Source: Glutinoglossum americanum
Lineage: Eukaryota > Ascomycota > Geoglossomycetes > Geoglossales > Geoglossaceae
Length of the DNA: 64,000 bases
NCBI GenBank assembly: GCA_020080175.1
Contig: JAGHQL010000021.1
Coordinates: 1-64,000 of the forward strand
Direction: 5' to 3'
The notes beneath the pieces were generated by a model. That model was not told where the DNA came from and ran no database searches. It saw only the letters and a list, made by a program, of their open reading frames with translations. A program made the translations under genes and the position numbers. Below, piece after piece: positions 38,251-51,053 of the stretch. How positions within the stretch are numbered: the first letter of the stretch is position 1; the number at the start of each line of letters is the position of its first letter.

Positions 38251-38452
38251 TTTGGTGCAAAATGAGAATCATAGAAATGATCTCGGTGATATACGAGCGC
38301 GTAAACAACACTCGCTGTGAGATTTTCTAAGAATGCTGAATCGGGACTAGCAGCGAATATTAAAGCTTGGCCGCCTCAAGAGCCGCAACACTGTAAACAC
38401 CATACACCTTTCTCTTTTGCATGCAACATTGCGACAACTGCCTGGGTCAGGC

Positions 38453-40098
38453 ATGGCAGCTTCTATTACCCGACCTCGGGTATTCCTCAACATCCAAATT
38501 GGCACAGAGCCCGCAGGCCGCCTCGTTATTGAGTTGTTTTCCGACAAGACGCCCAAAACATGCGAGAAGTGAGTGTTTGCAGAATCTATGCTTGTTCCCT
38601 CAAGCCTCGAAATTATCAAAGAAACCCAGCAAATTAGGACTATTCTAATGGTTCTTGTAGCTTCCGTGCACTCTGTACTGGCAAGCTTGGCCATAATATG
38701 TCGTACAAAGGCTCACCGTTTCACCGGATCATCGACGAGTTTATGGTGCAGGGAGGCGACATCACTAAGGGCAATGGAACGGGTGGAAAGTCCATATACG
38801 GCAAGGAGTTTGAAGATGAGAATATTGGGTGGAGGAAGATTGACAAGGAGGGGTTAGTGTGCATGGCAAATCGTGGACCGGGGACCAACAGCAGCCAGTG
38901 AGTCACCCTTGGTTCTGCCACATCTTACCCAAATAGCGCTAGGAGTGCAGTATCCAACATCGAACAGTAGAACATATACTAAGGCCATCGTAGATTCTTC
39001 ATCACATTAGCTCCTTGTGAGCATCTGAACGCAAAACATACAGTTTTTGGGCATATAGTGTCTGGACAACAGGCGTTAGAAAGGATGGCAAAGCTAAAAG
39101 TTAATAAGGATGACCAGCCATATGACGATGTGCTAATTGTGCATTGTGGGGAGTTGGAGAAACGCGGGAAACCAACCCAACCAAGTGTCAAAGAGCTTTC
39201 GAGAGAGAGCGTCCCGCGGAGATCTCCTGTCGATGAAAGCCGTAGGGGGCGTAAACGACAACGGGAATGCAGTGACATCGACGAAAAGCATAGCTATGAT
39301 GATCGCCATTCCCCTCGAAAGAGCGTCTCCCGCTCACCGCGATCAAAAACCAACTCTCCTCCCCGGCCTCGGCGCCGTAAACACCAGCGAAAACACGACC
39401 GCTCGTCGAGCCCTCGATCGCCATCTCTACCACCTAAAAAAATTCGTTATTACAGACGGAGGAGCAACTCTCTAGATTCTACCCTCCGAGGCCGCTCCCG
39501 GATTCGCTCCGCCTCCCGCACCAGCTCCGCAGCTTCACCGTCCGAACGAAAAGGAAAGACCAATCAGAACTCCTCTCGCTCGCCACCTCGCCATTCCTCT
39601 CCACATCGCCAGCGCTCACCTCGCTACCGCCCACGAAGCCGTTCCTACACCTTCTCACGCTCTCCGCCCCTCCGACGACGTCACCGCCACCGCTCTCGTT
39701 CACCCTCCCGTTCTGTTGAGCGAGACCGCTACCATTACCACCGCCATCGCCGACCTAGCTGGCACTCCCGAGACTACCATAGACGCCCTAAAGACCATTA
39801 TCGCTACAATGAAGAGCGTCGGGCTGACGAAGATCGGATCCGTCGCGAGGAGGAAGCAAGGGAGGGTGGGGAGGATAGGTACCAGGGTATTATTGAGGAT
39901 GATAAACGGAATGGGGGAGGTGATGGATATGATGCTCGTGGAGGAGATCACTGGTATCGCCCAAGTAGAGGGTATGTGGATCGTGGTGATAGTGGGAGGC
40001 TCGGCGATGCGGAGAACGTTGGGGGACCCCCGGACGGGGAACCGGGGGTAAAATTCAAGGGTCGAGGAAGCATGAAGTACCGAGAGCGGAGGTGGTGA
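38453..40098 (+). CDS. Cyclophilin (peptidyl-prolyl isomerase) with RS-rich C-terminal domain
   Basis: Three exons, 38453-38568, 38661-38897 and 38994-40098, give 485 aa. Residues about 8-175 are a complete cyclophilin: [54 protein letters not shown] (catalytic Arg and the F-x-x-Q-x-G motif), [16 protein letters not shown], then [17 protein letters not shown]. The next 300 residues are rich in Arg, Ser, His and Pro, with many RS/SR and RH dipeptides, then an acidic E/R patch and a Gly-rich end. This is the SR-cyclophilin architecture (PPIG/SRcyp), expected in nuclear speckles acting with splicing factors. The conserved active Arg, Phe and Gln residues suggest an active isomerase. Confidence 0.93.
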
Positions 40099-40418
40099 TT
40101 CGGTTGACGTCCTTGGGGAGCTTTACGTTGTTTAGGCGTGGCGAGTGCAGAGCGGCAAGAAGGATATGCCCACCAATCAAACAAGGCTCGATTTTTCTTT
40201 CTTTAAAACGACTGATCACTCTATGCATTCAGGGCAACAACCAGAAAGCACGTCGGGCCACGAGAGGATTCATGGTAGTTGTGGGAAATTGCATAACCCT
40301 TCAAATACCCTCTAACCTGATAAATGGGATTTTTCTTGTTACTTTTTTGTTTCTCCGGAGTGAGGATTTGCCTGAAATGGGCGAGATAAATCTAGCGGAT
40401 GGTGTGCCCCTGCTACTA
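40099..40418. other. Convergent intergenic region
   Basis: 3' flanks of the cyclophilin (plus) and AAT1 (minus). Nothing else seen. Confidence 0.5.
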
Positions 40419-42121
<1,703 letters not shown>

Positions 42122-42494
42122 AATTTTTTTTTTTTTTTCCCTTGTTTTCAGGGCTTTGGTGGGGCAGCGTGCCTATGCGGGTCGTGGTGTGGCGGCAAGC
42201 CGTGTGTTTGATTAGACATATATTGCGCCTCGGACATGGTGCGTTTCTTGAGACGAACTGGCCCGAGGTTCGGTCACGGGCTTTCGGCCTGTCTCGCTCC
42301 AAAGACACGTCTCCGGAAGTTGCATGTATATCATTGATTACGTTTATTTAACTGCTCTGTTTCGTCTGTTCCCCCGCGTTGTCTAATCTCATACGTCTGA
42401 CCCCCCTTTCGAACACCGGTAATTAGTACATATGGGTATACAAATCCTGTGCTCCCCCGCAATGAAATGAATATGTTTACATCGGATTCGAACC
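42122..42494. other. Intergenic AAT1 5' flank and UFE1 3' flank
   Basis: Tandem minus-strand genes flank it. Contains the poly(T) run (42124-42138 on the plus strand) that becomes a poly(A) leader of AAT1. No gene seen. Confidence 0.5.
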
Positions 42495-43746
42495 TCATAT
42501 CAGGAGGTCATAAATGATCAAAAACCCACTAAATGCAACGGTGCCGTAGAATACATATTTTGCCGTGCTCTTCCGCTCGGCCGCTTTTTTCAGTTGCTTG
42601 TTTCCGCCACCCACATTTTCTGTAGTTTGAAATGAATCCGCAACCAATTGGTCAATGTGCTCAGACTGTGTCGCAAGGTTGTTGACGAGCGTAGTTTGTA
42701 GCTCGGAGATCTCCACAAGGGAGCGCTCAGCGGTCCTGAATAAGTGAAGGCCTTAGTGAACCATGTGACATTTATAACATCGGGATAGGGGGACGGAAAG
42801 GGGCAATGAGCAGATGGAATTTGATACATACCTGACCTGATCAAGCGTATCCTCATAATGCTTTAGCATATCCTGATTCTCCCGTGCGAAAAGCTGTAGC
42901 TGCTCTGGGCTCAGCTGCTCCTCGATCTCTTTCGTCTCTTGCTCATCCATCAAGACGCCTCTACGCTCCATCTCCTTCCTCATCCCATTGACCGTATTTG
43001 TAACGTCAATTGAGTCAAAGTTTGGGGCGCCTCCATTTGCCTTCGTAGGAGCGCTAGCCGTTCCCTGTGTCTTGTATAAAGCGCTCTTGCTCTTCTCGAC
43101 TTCCCTTATCAACCTCGTCTCCATCATACCCCTTTGCAGCTCTCCACATTCTTCCAATTTGCGTCGTAGGTACCAGATCACGCTCTCTCTATGCACCTTC
43201 ACGCTTCTGATCCTAGCCTCGTCCAGTAGCTCCTCCTCACTCTTCTCCTGCCCACCGCTCGCCGCCCATCGCCCGAGCGCACCAAACGGATACCGGGCAT
43301 GTTTTTTCTTTGCAAGCACTGTCTCTGTATTTTGGCGAATGAGTTCAGCATCTGATAGATTGCGAATCGCAGCATTGAGCTCGTGGAGGAGCTGTTTAGA
43401 CTCTGCATCGATTTCATCTCGTTGGACATCTGTCAGGTAACGACGCTCCTTTTCGGGATAACCCAGAGGTACGGAGGGATTTGCGTAGGAGAGTTGACTC
43501 CGTCGCGGTGGCGTAGTGGAGAGGTAGGCTGGACGGATTGACCTAAGGTAGGTATGGAGCGTTGAGATATGGGAGTTCTGGGGAAGATATCAGCAGAAGG
43601 ACAGATAAATCGGAAGCCCCTCTTACTATTCGGTATGCTTCCTTGAGAAATTCATCGACGCTGAGTAGATTAGTTTTTGCAAACTTGGATAGAGAAACGC
43701 TGTGCTTTCCGAGGGCTTCATTTAGCAGAGAAGTTATGTCCGTCAT
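42495..43746 (-). CDS. UFE1: ER t-SNARE Ufe1 / syntaxin-18
   Basis: SNARE for Golgi-to-ER retrograde vesicle fusion. Exons 43746-43627, 43577-42832 and 42735-42495 give 368 aa. The N-terminus MTDITSLLNEALGKHSVSL and VDEFLKEAYRI joins to NSHIS and RSIRPAYLSTTPPRR, the syntaxin-18 N-terminal signature. The middle is charged and helical. The Qa-SNARE motif runs through LFARENQDMLKHYEDTLDQV, TAERSLVEISELQTTLVNNL and ATQSEHIDQLVADS, followed by a single C-terminal membrane anchor (YVFYGTVAFSGFLIIYDLLI), which ends the protein. The open frame extends upstream to 43905, but that extension has no family similarity. Confidence 0.93.
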
Positions 43747-44649
43747 CTCTGGTGCACATGTTCTGAGTATCCGCGAGAGTTCACGCTGGAAAGAAATGTT
43801 GGTATCCCTGTAAAGTCGCTTACTACGTCGCGCAGAGAGTGAGAGGGTGGAAGCGAACAAATCCTTAATTAATTTAACCGCGAGAGGATCCGGGGATCCT
43901 TTCATACTTCTCTACGTGTTCTCATATTCTTGCCCAAACACGTTACCAAGCAACAACATATTTTGGCTTGTAATATACGAAGGCCACAGCCAAGCACCGC
44001 ATTTGAGAGCGAGCGCAAACCCACACCCCGACTGCCTAAATTTAAAATTAAAGAGGGATTTTGCAGCCTGGCACTTTAGGCCTTACTGAGGCTTTACATC
44101 GCTAAAGCTTAGTTAAGTCTTAACTGGGATCTAAGCATACTTTGGCGCCAGTCCCACAGAACACCACAAAGTCCTGGATTAGAATTGGGTTATGAACCTA
44201 ACACTAGAGATAACCTGGAGTTTACGAGAGACTGGTGGAAAAAAACATTGAAATTAGGTCTATGGACTCACAACTAATTAATAAGTACCAGCCCCATTCC
44301 AAATACTACGTGAGGTTGGACTGGGGATAAGACGCCACCAAGTTCCCGGCTTCACCATGCACGAAACCCACCCCATCCCAATGAATCAAGACTGTCCCAT
44401 CTAGGTAAAGCTCGCAGTAGAGTAGTTAAACAAGCTAAGAAAAAGGGTAGCTTTTCCCAGAAACGAGCCATCTTATGCACTATTAACCGCCCCATAGACC
44501 CTAGTAAAGCCTCTTAAATTTTCCGAGGGCAGGAGGGCTTCATCGCCGGGTGTGGTCCTGAGAATTTCTTTAGTATGCCTTTCTTCATGGCAGTGCCAAC
44601 TATGGCCATCAACATACCGTCCCAACCGCACCTCCTACCTTCTCAAACT
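43747..44649. other. Intergenic UFE1 5' flank and 3' of esterase-ankyrin gene
   Basis: No gene recognised; promoter of UFE1 expected near 43750-44050. Confidence 0.5.
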
Positions 44650-47600
44650 CTAACCCCAAAACGCCTTCTTCCCCTCCCTCTTCTTCACCTTCTCCTTCTC
44701 CTTCAACAGCTGCTTCAACCCCTCATGCCCCGGTCTTCCCGCCCAATGCGACGCCGTCTTCCCATTCTGACTCTTCGCCGTCGGATCCGCACCCCTCTCA
44801 AGCAGTAACATCACGGTAGCTTCACTCCCTGACATAGCCGCATAATGCAGCGCTGTAGCTTTGTTATTCTTGCATTGGGATTCGAGAGCAGCGCCATTGT
44901 CGAGGAGCACGGCTACTACTGCCGGGTTCTTGGACATGGCTGCGTAGTGGAGGGGCGCGGCGCCGATATCACCGCAGTGGGTTTCAGTATTGGCTTTGTT
45001 GGTGACTAGGAGGCGGGTTATGGCTTCATGGCCTTGGTCTGCTGCGAGATGCAGGGCTGTTAAGCCGAGCCTACTCTCAAGTTCAAGGTCGGCTCTCATC
45101 TCTAGCAATACGCGCACCACGGATTCCCTTCCCTGTGCAGATGCAATATGTAGCGCCGTTAATCCATTGTTATTCCGCCTGTTGATATCAATTCCACTCT
45201 CAATGAGGCAGCGCACCACTTTCTCATGCCCAGCATTGGCTGCAATATGTAGTGCCGTCTCGCCATTTTTGTCCGCGTCGGTGTCGGCTTTATTTGTAAC
45301 CAGAAACTGTGCTACTAGCTCGTGCCCATTTGAAACAGCTAAGACCAGGGCCGTCATTCCTTTCCTGTCTCTAGCGTCTAGGTTTACTCCATACTCAAAC
45401 AGCATTTTCACTATGGATTCGTGTCCGCGCTGCGATGCTATGTGTAACGCCGTCTGGTTTTCTAATGTCTTTGCCTTGGAGTTGGCGCCTGACTCGAGAA
45501 GCAGTTGAACCATGCTCTCATGGCCGTTCCGTGAGGCCATGTGCAATGCCGCCTCGCCGGACCTATCCGCAGCGTCGATATCGGCAGATGAGTTAATGAG
45601 TAGATGGCATACAGACTCGTGTCCATAACGCGAGGCCATATGCAATGGAGTCGCCCCATTCTTATCTTTTGCCTTGGCGTCAGCATTTTCGTTGAGGAAA
45701 ATACTAGCAATTTCTCTGTCCCCACATTGTGAGGCCACATGCAACGCCGTCACCCCGTGCTCATCTGTTGCCGCAAGGTCGGCTTCCCGGTCGTAGACTA
45801 GTTCTTCCACTACATCATATTTCCCAGCTTTTATCGCCTCAAAAAGCTCCTTTGAGCTCGTAGGGGTGACCCCCCCATATTTGGATAGCAAATGCTTGTT
45901 AGCTGATAACAAAGCTTCTTTGTCACTACCTCGTCTTGTGTCAGAAGTTGCGACAAGTGTGGAAGCCCTACTCAAGCCTCCACTTGAGGGGCGGGACATA
46001 TCTCCGCTGCTGCTGCTTCTGCCGATGATGGTGCCGCTTGTAGTTGAGGCCCTATCTAGTCTTCTGCCGCCCGTAGTATTTTGGGTTTTGAGGTTAAATT
46101 GCCGCTGTGAAGTCTTGAGTAGTCGGACCACTGAATCGTGCCCTGACATAGTAGCTAGATTCAACGCAGTCCGTCCAAGCGAGTCCTCTATATTGGTCTC
46201 GGCCCCCTCTTCGGTCAGCAAACGTACGATGGAGAGGTGCCCGTTCTTTGCCGCAGAGTGCAGAGCCGTGGTTTTATTGTTGTCCTGTGCGTCTATTTGC
46301 GCTCCATGCTCGAGGAGCAGCTGAGCTATGGCCTTATTGCCTTGATCAGCTGCGAGGTGCAACACCGTCGTTCCAAGCTTGCCACTCCTTTCTGTGACCT
46401 TGGCTCCCTTCTCGGCTAGTAGTTTCACTACCGCCGCGTGCCCCCTCTCGACTGCCCAAAAAAGCATCGTATTTCCATCACGGTCTTTAGCAGTCACTTC
46501 GGGACCGTTTTCCAGTAACCAAACCACAGCCTCATGTTGTCTTTCTCGCGCGCAATCCAAAGCCGTCTTTCCGGATCGATTTTTTGTGTGAGTTTTCACG
46601 TTGCGCATAATTAATTCCCGAACTACGGCCACTTGTCCGTTTTCAGCAGCACAGTGAAGCGCGGTTCGCCCGAAATCATCTTGCAATTCGACGGTGGCAT
46701 CTTTGTTCAGTAGTATAAATGTTATAGTATCATGTCCTGCCACAGCAGCATGGTGCAAAGGTGTCATTCCATCTTGGCCTTCGGCGTTGACGTTTGATCC
46801 TTCTCTTAACAGGCGTCGCAGTTCGGTTGGATCCCCATCCTGAGCAGCCCGATGTAGGTAAGCCCATTCAAAATCGTTACTAGCTCGTTGCGGATTCCGA
46901 AGCGACTGTGGCCTTGAGCTGGTAAGTGTACCTAGCATCCTTTGAAGCCGACAGAAAAGCTTATCGTATGTCGCGTCATCTCGATCCGCAAACCTGCAAA
47001 TGCCTCTGTGATCTGTATCTGCCGGTACCTGATCTTCCCCCTCAAATTCTAATAATGCGGAATATTTGTCAACGACCTAGAAAGCGGCATCGTAAGCCAA
47101 GGGATGATTAACTCAAGGACTGCAGCCTTACCACCGTAGACAACCTCCCTTTCCCTGTTGGTCTCCGTTCATAGAAGCTAGCCACCATAAAATTATTTAT
47201 TTCGAATTTGAAGCTGGATGCCAGTTGCAATAGTTCCGCACTATTCCGTTCCAAAGCTCCGACCAGACTAGGCCCGGGCTTGTTCATGACGGACGTAGCA
47301 AGCTTAGCAAGAACGCCCCCATAAGCAGCAACTTTACTCCCCTGGTGTGGGGTCCCGAGAAATATGATACCGACGGTGTGTTCATGGATGCTCCGATATT
47401 TAGGATCGATTCGAGCCGATGTGAGCGCCTAATCTCAGAGCATCAGACATAAGTTCCCTACACTCCTGATTGATGGCTACTCACCTGTTTCACAATAATG
47501 CCGCCGAGGGAATGGGCGATGAACACTAAAGGCCTCTGTACTTCCTAATTGCCAACATAAGTCGGTCATAGTCCTAGCTGTGTAGAGTCGAACCCAAGTA

Positions 47601-48026
47601 GCTCACATCATCCTTTTGCCGCTTGTCAACCAGGCTACCAAGTAGATCTATAGCATGGTCTTTAAAATCTGATATGGAATTTCCGAACGCAGCTGTTGCA
47701 TTGTACCCAAAGGTCATTATCCGCACCCCTGGGACGTCCAGCGGAAGGAAGTCTTTGAGCCAAAAAGCTCCCGTTGTTGGGTGCGTCCAAGTATCCTTCC
47801 GATCTCCGTTAAGGCCATGAATGGCTATGATGCTAAGCAACCAGTTATTAGCATGGATCCGTTCGACAGAAACAACAACCACATCTGCCCCTCCAACAAT
47901 GGCATCCGGCCCTCTGCTTGGTGAGGCCTCGCGCTACGACCAAGCAAACGCTTGAGGAACTTACTCAGCTAACAGAGCCGGTGATTCCTTGGTAAGTCCC
48001 ACAGGATGCAAAACCTCTAGGACCAT
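44650..48026 (-). CDS. SesB-like serine esterase fused to about 20 ankyrin repeats
   Basis: Five exons, 48026-47965, 47832-47607, 47544-47485, 47428-47132 and 47076-44650, give 1023 aa in frame. Residues about 20-235 form an alpha/beta-hydrolase of the SesB/NLR-associated type: IIAIHGLNGDRKDTWTH, VRIMTFGYNATAAF, nucleophile elbow FIAHSLGGIIVKQAL, FLGTPHQGSKVA, then the closing motif VVDKYSALLEFEGEDQVPA with a DH pair. No NACHT or NB-ARC P-loop follows. Instead ankyrin repeats start at once (HRAAQDGDPTELRRLLREG): eight repeats, a Ser/Thr/Arg-rich linker of about 80 residues, then about twelve more (for example GATPLHMASRYGHESVCHLL). Similar esterase domains form N-termini of fungal NLRs involved in allorecognition. 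Exon 1 (MVLEVLHPVGLTKE) is the least certain exon. Confidence 0.82.
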
Positions 48027-49359
48027 ATCGCGAACATAAAAGCGTTCGCATACGAACGCGGGAAGATATTAGGGGTTCCAGTTTAGAGGAGACGAGTCTT
48101 CATCGTAGGGCTGGGAGAAGAGGCACAGCCTCACCTATAAGTCTCCTCAGCCGGCAATTAGAAGCGACAGCAAACATAAAGAGCGCAGAGAGGTGAAATA
48201 GTTGAAAGCCAATAGATAGAGTAAAAACCCTACAGATCTACCCGGTATCCATGTCTTGCAGATATTTAAATATCGTTATCTTTGCAGGAAACTTTGGAGC
48301 GAGGAACTACGCTGTAAAGTACTTATACATCCTATACGCATACATACATGCTATACCCTACTCGTACCTGGATGAGGACGAACTGTAAGCTATAAACGAG
48401 ATCCCAGGGGCGAGAAAAGTCGTGGGGGTCTGCGCCGTTTTGGTTAAGCGACTACCCGTTGCCGCTTGGCCATATCTCGCTAAGTGGAGAACTCCCAGGC
48501 GCAAACTGAACTGCGACTGGGGCAAGCTAAACATAAAAGCGGCGAGATCCCACCACACTCTAGTATTTTACTGACTTCGTCAAAACACCAACAATGATTC
48601 GTAACTCAACAACAAATAGTCATTGCCACGCAAGCTAATTTAAACAATAGCCCGTATTAGGTTTCCATGTCCACTAGCGAGGAGAGGAAGGAACATGAAG
48701 ATAGGAGTCTAGAGGACGCTGGAGCGACACCTACTTTTTAAGAGGCTAGATACGCAGATGAGTCACGTGACCAATCATCGCTAATGCAGCACTGGACGAC
48801 TAGAATCCGGTAGCGATTCAGTCATGAAGGACAGCAACAACACGCTCTTCGCTCGCCCACCCAAAAGAGATGGAAGTCGGGGCGGATTTCTATAACCTTG
48901 ACACATAAACCCAACTCTACCTTCTATCTCCCTAGCCTCACGACCGACTATAGACAGCTCACAGGCACGGAGCAAACCAACACGTTACATAGCAATGCCG
49001 ATACACCCTATTACTCTAAACTATGGCGCTGGTCTCCAGAGCTGGAAGCTGCAATTCCCCATATACTTGCGTGTGCTTAGAGGGGCCTGCTGTGCAGACC
49101 ATCAATTCAATTTTGGGTGTTAGCTGAGACTGTAATTCGTGCTTGCATTCCCATGCCGATACCCGCGCTCCCTTCGCATTCACCCTTCCCGTTAGTGTTT
49201 CTGAGTATTTCAACTCATTCTCTTATCTTCTCCCTCACCCATTTCTGTGGATGGGTGGTGGGTTATGTCGCAAGAATAGATATGATGTAGGTTCCGCCCT
49301 GAGCGTACTATATGTGTGATCTTCTCTCCAGCAGCCGGCGTCAACTTGAGTAGTAAGAC
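48027..49359. other. Intergenic
   Basis: About 1.3 kb with no recognised gene; the promoter of the esterase-ankyrin gene should lie in its first part. Confidence 0.5.
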
Positions 49360-49758
49360 ATGGCCCGTCGTGTCGCGAGAAAGGATGTAATGGCTGCTAT
49401 ATATTCTGTCTTCACGAAACACGAGAAGCAGCTCATTGTCTTTATGGTATCTTGGGCTGGATTCTTCTATCCGCTGTCGTCTAATATCACTGGTGGTGCC
49501 ATATCCCAATTTCTAGGCCGGAGAGCAGCCTTCTGGTTTCTCACAATAATGTGTGGGGTTTTGATGGTTCCAATCCTGGTGTTTTGCCCAGAGACTGGCC
49601 GCAACATTGTCGGCAACGGCTCTGTGCCACCCTCAGGGCGGAGCATATCGCTTCTTAACCACCTCCAGGTTCGCAGATTGAAGAAAGCTGAGCAGCTTAA
49701 TCGTGCGGACTCTGACGAGGGGCAGGCCTCGGCTAGTGTTTCATTTCCATCGCGGTGA
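49360..49758 (+). pseudogene. Internally deleted MFS (drug:H+ antiporter-1-like) transporter relic
   Basis: Open for 132 codons from ATG. The first part matches the start of a DHA1 transporter: AAIYSVFTKHEKQLIVFMVS and WAGFFYPLSSNI are the cytoplasmic leader and TM1. Immediately after, the sequence jumps to TM5-6 and the following loop: GGAISQFLGRRAAFWFLTIM, VLMVPILVFCPETGRNIVGN and GSVPPSGRSISLLNHL. About 80-100 residues (TM2-TM4) are missing, with no splice sites at the join. The second half of the transporter is absent; the downstream 250 bp are Lys/Arg-rich and unrelated to an MFS carrier. Best explained as a deletion relic of a 12-TM transporter. Confidence 0.75.
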
Positions 49759-51053
49759 TAATTGCGATTACGAGCTTCTTATTATAGTTCGAGGTGAAAT
49801 TCGGCCCGCGTTGAAGGGAAGCGAGATGTGTGAAGATTGAGAAGGGAGAAAAAGCTAAGAATAATGTGGAGGATGAGGGAGTCCTGGCGGGTGAAGCCGT
49901 GGTGGAGGCGACTGAAGATGCAAAGGGGCAGGATGGCGAAAAGCTAGAAAATTGGGGGCATTAGTGCAGCTCGCGCCGCCAATTTCTCAGCCTATTAACG
50001 GATCGCTATTCAACCTTTTCACGATTTTCGCCGCCACAAGGTCGAACAGAAGCCGATAGTCATATAGCAACCACCGACGAAGGGCCTCTCATTATATACA
50101 GTACCATATTCAGCTGTCCAGAGCTTCAGTCAGGGTCCCTTTTTTTAAGGGGGGCTTGTTTTGAACCCAAGTCTGAATTCTCATGCTAAAAGGATCTACA
50201 TCTGCTTAAAGCTTCCCCCCGTGACCCCCAACCGTGGGTTGCGCACATATGTATATCCACTGGTTTGTCGCCTCCCCGTAAGTTAACGTATTTTCTTCCC
50301 GATTCTGTTTCCCATGAGTTTATGATTGAAAGCTACACTAAGCTACCCAGCCTACACGAATTTGCTAATTGTGAAAATACTCCTCACCGCTCTCCTGATT
50401 CCTTTCCCTAATAGGGGTTTTGAGAGATATATGCCATTCCCAAGCACTTTCAAACAGTCCTTTTACCGCAAACCACCTGATTCCTACTAGCCCCTTGTGT
50501 CGACCTGACTTTCTGAAAGCTCTACTACCCCTCAGAATCTTTCAAAAGCATATAGCAAGCAGTATTTTTGATTATTTGCCAGTCAAATAGTCTCTTGCAC
50601 CTTGCACCTTTGTGTCTTCACTTAGAGTGTTTCCGGTAGACGCCCAACACTTACCCTTTATGTTCTGAATCCTGACCCTATGGAGTTACGGAAATCATTA
50701 TTTTATGTTCGGGTATTCATGGAGGAAGTGTGGGGTTTTGATTTACTGACCGGTAAATGTATGACTGAGGCGATTGCAAGGCATGTTCCCTAGGGACGCC
50801 CTCACCCTGTTGAGCCTCTGTCGGAAGAGTTTGTTGCTGAAGCCTACAGTTGTGGATTGAGAGTCAGTGTCACCCTTTGAAACGTCCATCCGGCTCTGGG
50901 CAAATATTGGATCCCCATGGATCCCCCCCACCAAGGCGGATGGAATAACTAACTTATCTATCCATGTCTGAATTCTGGTAAAATTATTCGTGTCAGTGTC
51001 GCCAGCTTTCTCAGCAACTAGAGTCAGTTGTTTAGGCCTAGTACTATGATGGT
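49759..51053. other. Intergenic, possible alternative 3' exon of the orphan gene
   Basis: 49.8-50.7 kb holds nothing recognised. On the minus strand 51100-50743 is open and may form the last exon of the upstream orphan gene (see that entry). Confidence 0.4.

Noticed and set aside
42753-43319. Several ATG-started nested frames in UFE1
   Set aside because: They are parts of the single spliced SNARE gene.
44650-47076. NACHT or NB-ARC domain between esterase and ankyrin repeats
   Set aside because: Looked for a Walker A (GxxxxGK) and found none between the esterase and first repeat.
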